Shown here: piece by piece, positions 1 through 6,259 of the stretch
Numbering within the stretch: position 1 is the first letter of the stretch
Layout of the letters: the number at the start of each line of letters is the position of its first letter
Assembly: GCA_029260415.1 (NCBI GenBank)
Contig: JAJDDH010000277.1
Location: 1-10,329, forward strand
DNA: 10,329 nucleotides
DNA from: Phycisphaerales bacterium
GTDB taxonomy: Bacteria > Planctomycetota > Phycisphaerae > Phycisphaerales > UBA1924
Direction: 5' to 3'
The notes under the pieces: model-generated
Databases searched by the model: none
Told to the model about the DNA's origin: nothing
What the model saw: the letters and a program-made list of their open reading frames with translations, nothing else
Made by a program: the position numbers and the translations under genes

Positions 1-1290
1 GTAGGAGAGCCAGATGCCAGCGACGCCGTTGGTGGAGGCGCCCAGGGCGCGGAGGACGCCGATATCGCGGGTTTTCTCGTTGATCATGGCCCAGAAGATG
101 GCGAGGACGAGGAAGACGGTGGTGAAGCAGACGATGCCGAAGACGAAGAGGACGAGCCCGGTTTCCTTCTTGACGGCGCCGACGAGGGTGGCGTTGAGGT
201 CCTCCCAGGTCTGGATCTGGATGGACTCGGGCGCGGGGACCTGGCCCGTGTGCCTGGCGTAGAAGGCGGCGTAGACGCGCTCGCACGCGGCTTTGATCTC
301 GTCGGGGGTGTGCCCGTCGTGGGCGCGCACGAGCACGGTCGTGACGCGCGCGGGCGCGGGCTCGGTCGTGACGATGGGCGCGGGGACGATCTCGCCCGTC
401 TCGGGGTCGCGGACCAGGTCCCAGGGGTTGCCCTCGCCCGTGACCTTGCCGCCCGCTTCCATGTCCAGCAGATCCTGGAGCCAGTGCAGCGGGACGAGCA
501 TGGTCTGGTTATCTGCCTCGTAGATGCCCGACTGGAACTCGTTGGCGACGGCGATCGATCGCGTGACGGGCTCGATGACGCGCCCGCCCTTGGCGGGGGG
601 CAGCAGGGTGAGCGTGACGCGCCCGGAGCGGGGCATGAAGATGCCCTGGTAATCGATCGATCCGTCGGGGCGGGCCTTGGCGGGGCTGAGCGGGTCGTAG
701 ACGCCGTACTCGTTGCGGTAGTTGTAATCGGTGAGCTCGATGCCCAGGTTGGCGGCGGGCTCGTCGCTCTGGGGGACGCCGTCGATCGCGGGGACCTGAC
801 GGGTCATGGTCGTGCCGTTGTCGAAGATCTGGGCGAGGCCCTCGCGGTTGTCGGGCAGCAGGCGCCAGTCCCGGCCCTCGGTGTCGCGCCGGGTGGGCTT
901 GTCCAGCGGCTTCCACCAGAGGTGGCTTACGAACCCGGTCACGCGATCGAAGCTCTCGGGCTCGACGCCCTTGACGTAGACCGCCTCGGCCCGGTCGTCG
1001 GGGAGCTGGATCATGGCGAAGGACTCGATGACGGGGGCGCCCGATTCGAGCAGGTCGTGCTCCTCGAGCATGTCGATGAGCTCGTCGTAGTGGGCGAAGC
1101 CCGTGGCGGGCCAGGTGATGGCGACGTCGCCCACAAGCACGCGGCCCGAGTCGAGCAGCGAGCGGAGGAAGCCGCCCATGACCGACCAGGTGATGAGGAC
1201 GGTGGCGACCGAGAGCATGACCGCGACCATCGCCAGCAGGGGCATGATCTTGCTGGTGAGGTATTTCCGGGTCAGGAGGGTCTGGTACAC
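1..1290 (-). CDS. LolC/LolE-like ABC transporter permease (FtsX superfamily), C-terminus beyond left edge
   Basis: Reading the minus strand gives 430 residues with no stop. The start is hydrophilic, followed by a first membrane helix at about residues 14-36 (TSKIMPLLAMVAVML region) ending in SVMGGFL, a typical LolC/E/FtsX N-terminus. A large extracytoplasmic domain of about 340 residues follows (MacB-like periplasmic core), including the LolE-like segment NEFQSGIYEADNQ. A second helix near residues 385-410 leads into NEKTRDIGVLRALGAS, the hallmark cytoplasmic loop of FtsX-domain permeases that contacts the ATPase. The last helices and the stop lie off the window, as would a LolD-type ATPase if it is adjacent. 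I chose GTG at 1290 because MacB/LolE proteins begin shortly before YxTLLTRKYL and a CTACGCT element lies 34 nt upstream. The frame stays open to an ATG at 1443, but that would lie inside the divergent gene and add a Pro/Ala/Ser-rich leader. By family, the role is lipoprotein sorting or export of another envelope substrate; the substrate is unknown. Confidence 0.88.
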   Translation of the reverse strand, partial: MYQTLLTRKYLTSKIMPLLAMVAVMLSVATVLITWSVMGGFLRSLLDSGRVLVGDVAITWPATGFAHYDELIDMLEEHDLLESGAPVIESFAMIQLPDDRAEAVYVKGVEPESFDRVTGFVSHLWWKPLDKPTRRDTEGRDWRLLPDNREGLAQIFDNGTTMTRQVPAIDGVPQSDEPAANLGIELTDYNYRNEYGVYDPLSPAKARPDGSIDYQGIFMPRSGRVTLTLLPPAKGGRVIEPVTRSIAVANEFQSGIYEADNQTMLVPLHWLQDLLDMEAGGKVTGEGNPWDLVRDPETGEIVPAPIVTTEPAPARVTTVLVRAHDGHTPDEIKAACERVYAAFYARHTGQVPAPESIQIQTWEDLNATLVGAVKKETGLVLFVFGIVCFTTVFLVLAIFWAMINEKTRDIGVLRALGASTNGVAGIWLSY

Positions 1291-1323
1291 GTGGCTCTCG
1301 TCGCTGGGCGGTCCGTCGCGGGC

Positions 1324-1330
1324 AGCGTAG
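1324..1330 (-). promoter_or_regulatory. CTACGCT, candidate -10 element for the permease gene
   Basis: The minus strand reads CTACGCT (TACGCT fits TANNNT) 34 nt upstream of the chosen GTG at 1290, which would give a leader of roughly 28 nt. No convincing -35 is visible. The same heptamer, or a one-base variant, precedes the bS18 and PD40 genes in this window. Short motif; a chance match is possible. Confidence 0.28.
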
Positions 1331-1356
1331 GGCGGCCGGGCGCGTGGCGCGCCGCC
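1331..1356. other. GC-rich inverted repeat between the divergent permease and dus genes
   Basis: GGCGGC (1331-1336) is complementary to GCCGCC (1351-1356), and an inner GCGC/GCGC pair gives a bulged 10-bp stem. An alternative fold pairs GGCGCG (1339-1344) with CGCGCC (1348-1353) around a 3-nt loop. It sits in the shared upstream region of two divergent genes, so a regulatory role is more likely than termination. Such structures also arise easily in GC-rich DNA. Confidence 0.25.
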
Positions 1357-1390
1357 AGGGGTTGTTGGGGATTGGGCACTAGAGTTGTTC

Positions 1391-2467
1391 GTGCTTGCCC
1401 GCCCGCTCCAGCTTGGCCCGGTCACCCTTGAGACCAACCTCATGCTCGCCCCGATCGCGGGGTGGTGCGAGCTGGCGTGGCGCGAGACGTGCCGGTCCAT
1501 GGGGGGCGTGGGGCTGGCGTGTACGGACCTGCTCAGCCCGCAGGGGCTGATCTGCGGGTCGGAGGCGACGGCGGACCTGGCGCGGACGAGCGAGTTCGAC
1601 CAGCCCATCGGCATGCAGCTCTACGGCGGGGACCCGGCGGTGCTGGCCGACGGGGCGAGGTGGTGCGCCGACCACGGGGCGACGGTCGTGGACATCAATA
1701 TGGGCTGCCCGGTGGACAAGGTCTGCAAGAAGGACGGCGGGTCCAAGCTCATGTGCTCGCCCGACCTGGCGAGGCGGATCGCAGAGGCGGTGCGTTGCGC
1801 GCTGCCCGATTCGACGCCCCTGACGGCCAAGATGCGGTTGGGGTGGACGGAGGAAGATGCGGGGCGGAACGCCGCGGGGGCGCTGGCGGTGTCGCTGACC
1901 GAGGTGGGCGTGTGCGGGATCACGGTGCACGGGCGGACGACAGAGCAGCTGTTCCGGGGGAAGTGCCGGCGTGAGGGGATCCGGCGCGTCGTCGAGTCGG
2001 TGGGCGAGGCGACGGGGGATGTCGCCAGCGGAGGCGTGCCCGTGATCGGCAACGGGGACATCCGCAGCGCGAGCGACGTGGTGGAGATGATGACCGAGAC
2101 CGGGTGCGCGGGGGTGATGATCGGGCGCGGGTCGTTCGCGATCCCGTGGGTCTTCCGCGAGGGGTGGGAGGCGCAGCTGGCCGAGCGCGAGGGGCGTGAC
2201 CCGGTGGATCTGGAGCCCAGCGAGGACGAGAAGCTGGACCTGGTGCTCGCGTTCTTTGCACGCCTGCGCGAGTACCGGCACGAGGCGCACGCGATGCACG
2301 TGATCCGCCAGAAGATCTCGTGGCTGGGCAAGGGGATCAACCAGAGCCACTGCCGGGCGCTCAAGGACAGCGTGCGGGCGGCTCGGTCGCCCGATGCGGT
2401 GATCGGGGCCGTCGAGGCCTGGCGGGCGGGGCGCCCCGACCGGGTGTCGCAGAACGCGGGGGCCTGA
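1391..2467 (+). CDS. dus: tRNA-dihydrouridine synthase (Dus family, FMN-dependent)
   Basis: The product (358 aa from this start) reduces specific tRNA uridines to dihydrouridine with NADPH and FMN in the cytoplasm. An N-terminal TIM barrel is recognised by LAPIAG near residue 20, then MQLYGGDP, and the active-site stretch DINMGCPVDKVCKKDGGS, in which the GCP cysteine (about residue 106) is the expected general acid. Further FMN and substrate signatures are KMRLGW, ITVHGRTTEQLFRGK, VIGNGDI and GVMIGRG. The C-terminal helical tRNA-binding region follows from about residue 275. NMGCP plus VCKK is closest to the DusB-like branch. GTG at 1391 is preferred over TTG at 1385 because of codon type and a weak AGAG at 1381-1384. 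The family usually reads MAGVTD where this protein has IAGWCE. The gene is divergent from the permease and looks monocistronic. Subfamily and target uridine are uncertain. Confidence 0.93.
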   Translation: MLARPLQLGPVTLETNLMLAPIAGWCELAWRETCRSMGGVGLACTDLLSPQGLICGSEATADLARTSEFDQPIGMQLYGGDPAVLADGARWCADHGATVVDINMGCPVDKVCKKDGGSKLMCSPDLARRIAEAVRCALPDSTPLTAKMRLGWTEEDAGRNAAGALAVSLTEVGVCGITVHGRTTEQLFRGKCRREGIRRVVESVGEATGDVASGGVPVIGNGDIRSASDVVEMMTETGCAGVMIGRGSFAIPWVFREGWEAQLAEREGRDPVDLEPSEDEKLDLVLAFFARLREYRHEAHAMHVIRQKISWLGKGINQSHCRALKDSVRAARSPDAVIGAVEAWRAGRPDRVSQNAGA

Positions 2468-2500
2468 GGCGGCGCGGCAGGGCCTGAACCGGCGAGAGTC

Positions 2501-2534
2501 GGCGGGCGAACCGGCGGGGCTTCACCGGCCCGCC
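2501..2534 (+). terminator. Candidate terminator hairpin downstream of dus
   Basis: GGCGGGC (2501-2507) pairs with GCCCGCC (2528-2534), a 7-bp GC stem. Extra pairing is possible inside the loop (GAA 2508-2510 with TTC 2521-2523). It begins 34 nt after the dus stop. There is no direct U-run; a loosely T-rich stretch (TTCGTATTTTATT, 2546-2558) comes 11 nt later, so this is not a textbook intrinsic terminator. Confidence 0.3.
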
Positions 2535-2681
2535 CTCCCCACTCGTTCGTATTTTATTCGGGTCATGACCAGCGATCCCGAGCGAAGTTGGCGAAGCGGC
2601 GAGGGATGTGCCGCGCCACGCGCATGGACAGATGAAACAGATCCCCGGATCGGACCCCATGGGGACGGGCGGGGAATATGG

Positions 2682-2712
2682 TTGAACCGATGGCCTCGGT
2701 GAGCGGTATTGA
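2682..2712 (+). promoter_or_regulatory. Weak promoter candidate for the DUF1573 operon
   Basis: TTGAAC (2682-2687) and TATTGA (2707-2712) resemble -35 and -10 hexamers, with a longish 19-nt spacer. A start about 7 nt past the -10 would begin the transcript just before the first leader hairpin at 2728 and give a leader of roughly 100 nt. Sequence support is modest. Confidence 0.27.
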
Positions 2713-2727
2713 TAGTTGGTGAGGAGT

Positions 2728-2771
2728 CCCGCCGGTTGACGGCGGGCGTCGCGGCGAGGTCTCGCGGCGAC
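2728..2771 (+). promoter_or_regulatory. Two tandem hairpins in the DUF1573 operon leader
   Basis: Hairpin 1: CCCGCCG (2728-2734), loop GTTGA, CGGCGGG (2740-2746), a perfect 7-bp stem. Hairpin 2 starts two bases later: GTCGCGGCGAG (2748-2758) and CTCGCGGCGAC (2761-2771) are complementary except for one internal G-G mismatch; the closing pairs would open to give a workable loop. They end 50 nt before the start codon and leave the AAGGAG site free. No U-tract follows, so I read them as leader or 5'-stabilising structure. No known riboswitch is recognised. Confidence 0.4.
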
Positions 2772-2821
2772 CCCGGGATGCACAGCCTCAGGCCCGCCAG
2801 GGCAACAAGGAGCGGATGAAG

Positions 2822-3916
2822 ATGAGCAAGCTATCGCTCGCGTCACTGGGAATGGCACTGGCTCTGTGCGGGAGCGCCTCGGCGCTGCCCCCGCCCATCC
2901 CGGCGTCCCGGGCGACGGCGTCGGCTCGGACCGCGCCCTCGCTGGCCCGGATGGAGTTCAAGTCCACGACGCACGACGTCGGGTCGATCTTCGATCACGA
3001 GCCGCAGGAGTTCAAGTTCGAGTTCACCAACACGGGCGAGGAGAAGCTCGTGATCGACCGGGTGCAGTCGTCGTGCGGGTGCACGGCGGGCGAGCTGACC
3101 AAGCTCGAGTACGAGCCTGGCGAGTCGGGCGAGATCGAGGTGACCTTCAACCCCAAGGGCAAGAAGGGCGACCAGCGTCGCCAGCTCACGATCTACTCCA
3201 ACGACTCGAGCGGGCGTGAGATCCTGCTGACGGTGGTCGGGAGCGTCTCGCAGCTGGTCTCGGTGGACCCGGGCGTGCTGTCGATGGGTTCGGTCCCCAA
3301 GGGCAAGACGGTCACCAAGTTCCTGACGGTGACGGGCCGGACGCCTGACTTTGCGGTCACGCGCGCCACGGCCGGGGACCTGGAAGTATTCGGCGTCCGC
3401 GTCGTGGGCACGGAGGCGATTGAGGAGCTGGGCTCCAACGGCGAGCCCAACGGGGAGACGCTGCGGCGCAGCACGATCGAGATCACGCTCAAGAGCGGCG
3501 CCAAGGTCGGGCGGATCGACGATCATCTGACGATCCGCACCAACGACGCGCGGCGCGCGATCGTGCAGGCGCAGGTGATCGCGAACGTGGTGGGCGACGT
3601 CGCGGTAACGCCTCCGCGCATCTCGATCGGGCGCCCGGAGCTGGGCGAGAAGATGACGCGTGAGTTCACGGTCGCGAGCCGCTCGGGCGAGCCTTTCCAT
3701 ATCAAGGGGATCCGGTTCGCCAACGGGCCGCTGAAGATCGACTTCAAGGCGACTCCCGTGAACCCGGACAAGCCCGACACGTACACCGTCCGCCTGGACG
3801 CGACCGCGGCCAGGGTGCACCCCCGGCTGCGTCAGGACATCGTGATCCTGACCGACGTCAAGGGTGAAGAGGAGATCCTGCTGCCCGTCAGCGGGGTCAT
3901 CGTCACGCGCCAGTAG
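2822..3916 (+). CDS. Secreted DUF1573 protein, first of two tandem paralogues
   Basis: The product is 364 aa. A Sec-type signal peptide (MSKLSLASLGMALALCGSASA, cleavage before LPPP) is followed by a Pro/Ala/Ser-rich linker. A DUF1573 (ASH/Ig-like) domain spans about residues 43-140 and includes FEFTNTGEEKLVI and the signature SSCGCT, with Cys85 and Cys87. Two more beta-rich modules follow at about 145-255 and 260-364 and align with the same regions of the next gene. AAGGAG at 2807-2812 is 9 nt from ATG 2822 but only 3 nt from ATG 2816, so I prefer 2822; the 2816 start adds just Met-Lys. The only other cysteine is in the signal peptide, so the mature protein appears to carry just the Cys-Gly-Cys pair. 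Function of the family is unknown. First gene of a four-gene operon; 15 nt separate it from its paralogue. A scaffold or thiol-partner role is inferred. Confidence 0.9.
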   Translation: MSKLSLASLGMALALCGSASALPPPIPASRATASARTAPSLARMEFKSTTHDVGSIFDHEPQEFKFEFTNTGEEKLVIDRVQSSCGCTAGELTKLEYEPGESGEIEVTFNPKGKKGDQRRQLTIYSNDSSGREILLTVVGSVSQLVSVDPGVLSMGSVPKGKTVTKFLTVTGRTPDFAVTRATAGDLEVFGVRVVGTEAIEELGSNGEPNGETLRRSTIEITLKSGAKVGRIDDHLTIRTNDARRAIVQAQVIANVVGDVAVTPPRISIGRPELGEKMTREFTVASRSGEPFHIKGIRFANGPLKIDFKATPVNPDKPDTYTVRLDATAARVHPRLRQDIVILTDVKGEEEILLPVSGVIVTRQ

Positions 3917-3931
3917 GCGGAGGGATTCGCG

Positions 3932-5026
3932 ATGCGACAGAGGCTCACGGCACACATCGTTCTGGGCATCGCCGGCGTTTGCACGGCGGCCGCGGTGGCG
4001 CTGCCCCCGCTGGCTCCGCCCAAATCGGACAAGCTCATCATCACCCGGGCCGAGCCGGCCAAACGCTCGCTGGCCCGCATGGACTTCGCCCGCGCGTACC
4101 ACGACTTCGGGTCCATGATGGACAACGAGGTGCACGAAACGGAGTTCGAGTTCACCAACACCGGGTCCGAGGCGCTGGAGATTCTGTCCGTGCGCGCCGA
4201 CTGCGGGTGCACGGTTCCCGAGCTGGACAAGACGCTGTACGAGCCGGGCGAGACGGGCACGGTGCATGTCACGCTGAACCCCGAGGGCAAGTCCGGGTCG
4301 TTCGAGCGCCAGGTGACATTGCTGACCAACGACGTGCAGGGCGCCGCGACGCTCGTGATCGCGGCGGACGTGACGCCGATCGTCGAGGTCGTGCCCAGCG
4401 TGCTGACGCTGAGCACGACGGACCGGAAGAAGCCGGTCACCCGGACGATGTCCGTGACCGGGCGGACCGAGGACTTCGAGGTCACCGGGGCCATCCCGCG
4501 GGCAAGCGAGCGGTTCAGCGCCAAGGTGCTGGGGACCGAGACCATCACGACCCGCTTCGGTGAGACCGTTCGCAGGGCGACCATCGAGGTCACGTTCCAT
4601 CCGACGGACGAGATCGGCGAGTACACCGCCCAGCTCGAGATCACCACCAACGACCCCCGGCGGGCGATCGTGCGCACGCAGCTCCTCTCCCGGGTGTACG
4701 GCGACATCTACTCGACGCCGCGGAACATCGCGTTCCGGGGGGCGATCGCCGGGGAGACGGTCACGAGAAAGATCAGGCTCAACAGCCGCAGCGGAGAATC
4801 GTTCAACGTGCTCGGGGTTCAGTTTGGAGCGGGGAACTTCTCCGGGACCGCGGCGTTCGAGCCGATCGACCCGGAGAACGAGGGCGCGGGCTGGCTGATC
4901 ACGATCAACGCGACCCCCGGGGTCTCGGAGAGCCGGGTCATGCAGCAGCTGCTGATCACGACGGACGTGAAGGGCGAAGAGACCGTTCGGATCGACCTGC
5001 GAGGGGTGGTGGTTGATGGCCAGTAG
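3932..5026 (+). CDS. Secreted DUF1573 protein, second tandem paralogue
   Basis: The product is 364 aa, with GGAGGG at 3919-3924 placed 7 nt before the ATG. The signal peptide starts MRQRLTAHIVLG and probably ends at AVA before LPPLAPP. The DUF1573 domain at about residues 48-148 contains FEFTNTGSEALEI and ADCGCT (Cys91, Cys93). Two further modules align end to end with the upstream protein. Shared landmarks are LARM-D/E-F, YEPGE-G, TGRT-DF, TND-RRAIV, SRSGE-F and TDVKGEE near the C-terminus. The similarity shows a tandem duplication that has diverged considerably, so both copies are probably useful. The mature chain again seems to have only the Cys-Gly-Cys cysteines. Its last 11 nt overlap the start of the rhodanese gene. 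An extracytoplasmic location is well supported; the activity is unknown. Confidence 0.9.
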   Translation: MRQRLTAHIVLGIAGVCTAAAVALPPLAPPKSDKLIITRAEPAKRSLARMDFARAYHDFGSMMDNEVHETEFEFTNTGSEALEILSVRADCGCTVPELDKTLYEPGETGTVHVTLNPEGKSGSFERQVTLLTNDVQGAATLVIAADVTPIVEVVPSVLTLSTTDRKKPVTRTMSVTGRTEDFEVTGAIPRASERFSAKVLGTETITTRFGETVRRATIEVTFHPTDEIGEYTAQLEITTNDPRRAIVRTQLLSRVYGDIYSTPRNIAFRGAIAGETVTRKIRLNSRSGESFNVLGVQFGAGNFSGTAAFEPIDPENEGAGWLITINATPGVSESRVMQQLLITTDVKGEETVRIDLRGVVVDGQ

Positions 5027-5585
5027 ATGCGGATCGACGCTGGCGGGGATGCTGGCGATCGTGGGTGTGGCGACGATGGTCGGCGCGGCCCACAGCATGA
5101 TGAAGCCGGTGAAGCTCAAGCGGACCGCCGCGCCGAGCCAGACTGATGGGGGCGCCACGCCCGTTGGCGTCGTGACCGGAGGCCCGGAGAGCACGCCCGA
5201 GCAGAACCCGCAGGCGACGCTGGGTGACGGCGAGATCGGCCTGGCCCGCGCCCAGCAGCTCTACGACGAGTACGCGGTTTTCCTCGACGCCCGCCCGCTC
5301 TACCAGTACGAGCAGGGGCACATCACCGGCTCGCACTGGATGCCCGTCGAGCGGGTGATGGACAACGGCGCCCTTTTCTTTGAGATCGAGGACTTGGCTG
5401 GGGGGCAGGACCAGACGGTCGTCATCTATTGCGGCGGGGGCGACTGCGACGCCTCGCACAACCTGGCGATCGTGCTCGAGCAGGCGGGGTTCACCAACCT
5501 GCTCATCTTCGTGGACGGCTATCCTGCGTGGGAAGCGGCGGGCCTGGATACCCAGGTCGGCGCCCCGCCGGAGATTGAGCCTTGA
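5016..5585 (+). CDS. Exported rhodanese-domain protein
   Basis: The product is 189 aa. An N-terminal hydrophobic stretch (about residues 8-25, LAGMLAIVGVATMVGAA) is a signal peptide or an uncleaved anchor. A low-complexity linker (about 30-70) leads to a single rhodanese domain (about 72-180). Its signatures are FLDARPLYQYEQGHITGSHWMP, VVIYCGGGDCDASHNLA with catalytic Cys139 and another Cys144, and the closing FVDGYPAWEAAGL. Rhodaneses carry sulfane sulfur as a cysteine persulfide, or have lost activity and act in binding. ATG 5016 has GAGGGG at 5001-5006 nine nt upstream; an adjacent TTG at 5013 is the alternative. It overlaps the preceding stop by 11 nt and the next start by 4 nt, so translational coupling is likely. 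Physiological donor and acceptor are unknown; the DUF1573 or MauE-like partners are inferred. Confidence 0.9.
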   Translation: MASRCGSTLAGMLAIVGVATMVGAAHSMMKPVKLKRTAAPSQTDGGATPVGVVTGGPESTPEQNPQATLGDGEIGLARAQQLYDEYAVFLDARPLYQYEQGHITGSHWMPVERVMDNGALFFEIEDLAGGQDQTVVIYCGGGDCDASHNLAIVLEQAGFTNLLIFVDGYPAWEAAGLDTQVGAPPEIEP

Positions 5586-6145
5586 GCGAGCACGCCAGCC
5601 CCCTTCGCGTCATCGGATCCATCCTGCTGCTCGTGCTCCGCCTGGCCCTTGGCGGGATGTTCGTCTTCGCCGCGTGGGTGAAGCTGTCGAGCCCGCAGGA
5701 GTTCGCGTTCTCGATCAAGGCGTTCGAGATCATCGGCGTCGAGTCGGGCGAGCACGTCATCAAGCTGCTGACCTTCGCCCTGCCCTGGGCGGAGATGATC
5801 TGCGGCGTGCTGCTGATCCTGGGGCTGTTCACGCGGTCGGCCGCGGGGCTGGTCTCGGTGCAGCTGTTGCTCTTCATCGCGGCGATCGGGTCGGTGCTGT
5901 ACCGGAAGCTCGACGTGGAGTGCGGGTGCTTCGGGGAGTACGACTGGCCCTGCGGGGGCAAGGACGCGGAGGGCAAGCCCCTGGTCATCGGGATGTGCCA
6001 CATCTGGCGGGACGTGGTCATGCTGGCGCCCGCCCTGGTCCTGATGCTCTTCGGGGGCGGGATCTTCGCGCTGGACTGGCCCAGGCTGCGGTCCGAGCGG
6101 GCCAACGCGCCGCTGGCGAGGGCGCCCGAGCCCGAGGACGACTGA
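5582..6145 (+). CDS. MauE/DoxX-type redox-associated membrane protein
   Basis: The product is 187 aa with four predicted membrane helices at about residues 9-31, 58-82, 85-106 and 144-164. The first includes LALGGMFVFAAWVKL, a DoxX/MauE signature. Between helices 3 and 4 lies VECGCFGE (Cys114, Cys116), followed by further cysteines at 124 and 139 and the WRD segment that opens helix 4. C-x-C-F-G in this position is typical of the MauE branch, which is associated with disulfide or thiol redox work such as methylamine dehydrogenase maturation. The start is TTG 5582: it overlaps the rhodanese TGA as TTGA and has GGAG (5570-5573) eight nt upstream, and no better start keeps helix 1. The charged Pro/Glu-rich C-terminus is probably cytoplasmic. 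No mau genes are nearby, so methylamine metabolism is not implied. Last gene of the operon. Confidence 0.87.
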   Translation: MSEHASPLRVIGSILLLVLRLALGGMFVFAAWVKLSSPQEFAFSIKAFEIIGVESGEHVIKLLTFALPWAEMICGVLLILGLFTRSAAGLVSVQLLLFIAAIGSVLYRKLDVECGCFGEYDWPCGGKDAEGKPLVIGMCHIWRDVVMLAPALVLMLFGGGIFALDWPRLRSERANAPLARAPEPEDD

Positions 6146-6152
6146 CGCGGAC

Positions 6153-6172
6153 AGGCCCCCGGTTGGTGGCCT
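6153..6172 (+). terminator. Weak terminator-like hairpin after the MauE-like gene
   Basis: AGGCC (6153-6157) and GGCCT (6168-6172) form a short stem, with two more C-G pairs possible beyond one mismatch around loop GGTT. No U-run follows. It overlaps a candidate promoter element at 6171. Support is weak. Confidence 0.2.
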
Positions 6173-6180
6173 ACCCTTGA
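6171..6180 (+). promoter_or_regulatory. CTACCCTTGA, candidate -10 element upstream of rpsR
   Basis: This decamer differs by one base from CTACGCTTGA found upstream of the PD40 gene at 7732-7741. TACCCT would act as the -10, with the transcript starting about 75 nt before the rpsR ATG. No -35 is evident. Confidence 0.27.
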
Positions 6181-6259
6181 CGTCCGAACCCATCCGTCGC
6201 CCGCCCGGCCCTCGCGTGAGGCCCAAGGCGCGCCACCCAGCCCAGGACGGAGACCCAGC

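Larger units (their letters stand above)
2468..2821. other. 354-bp gene-free region between dus and the DUF1573 operon
   Basis: No convincing coding frame is present. In order it contains: a repeated GAACCGGCG (2486-2494 and 2508-2516); a GC-rich hairpin (2501-2534) followed by a T-rich patch around 2546-2558; a perfect palindrome GGTCATGACC (2561-2570); a perfect palindrome CCCCATGGGG (2655-2664); a weak promoter-like pair (2682-2712); two adjacent hairpins (2728-2771); and an AAGGAG ribosome-binding site (2807-2812). This is enough for dus termination plus a regulated, structured leader for the downstream operon. The roles are inferred. Confidence 0.6.

Noticed and set aside
250..1431. 393-codon plus-strand frame opposite the permease
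   Set aside because: The minus strand here encodes a clear LolC/E-type permease. The plus-strand translation is low-complexity Asp/Gly/Val/Ala-rich with no domain.
1291..1443. N-terminal extension of the permease to an ATG at 1443
   Set aside because: It would reach into the dus coding region and add a Pro/Ala/Ser-rich segment absent from LolE-like N-termini. GTG 1290 fits better, although the true start is not proven.
2361..2858. 165-codon minus-strand frame spanning the dus to DUF1573 gap
   Set aside because: Composition is Pro/Arg/Ser-rich, it overlaps coding sequence at both ends, and no motif or ribosome-binding site supports it.
2843..5194. 783-codon open frame on the minus strand across both DUF1573 genes
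   Set aside because: It is exactly antisense to two well-supported genes. The translation is dominated by Arg, Ala, Asp, His, Leu and Val with no recognisable domain. High GC and strong codon bias keep this antisense frame free of stops.
5582..6145. Methylamine-utilisation (mau) locus
   Set aside because: Only the membrane fold and CxCFG motif recall MauE. No methylamine dehydrogenase subunits or other mau genes are present.
6177..6182. TTGACG as a -35 box for rpsR
   Set aside because: The sequence 16-18 nt downstream is CCGCCC-like, with nothing resembling a -10. The overlapping CTACCCT is the more economical candidate.
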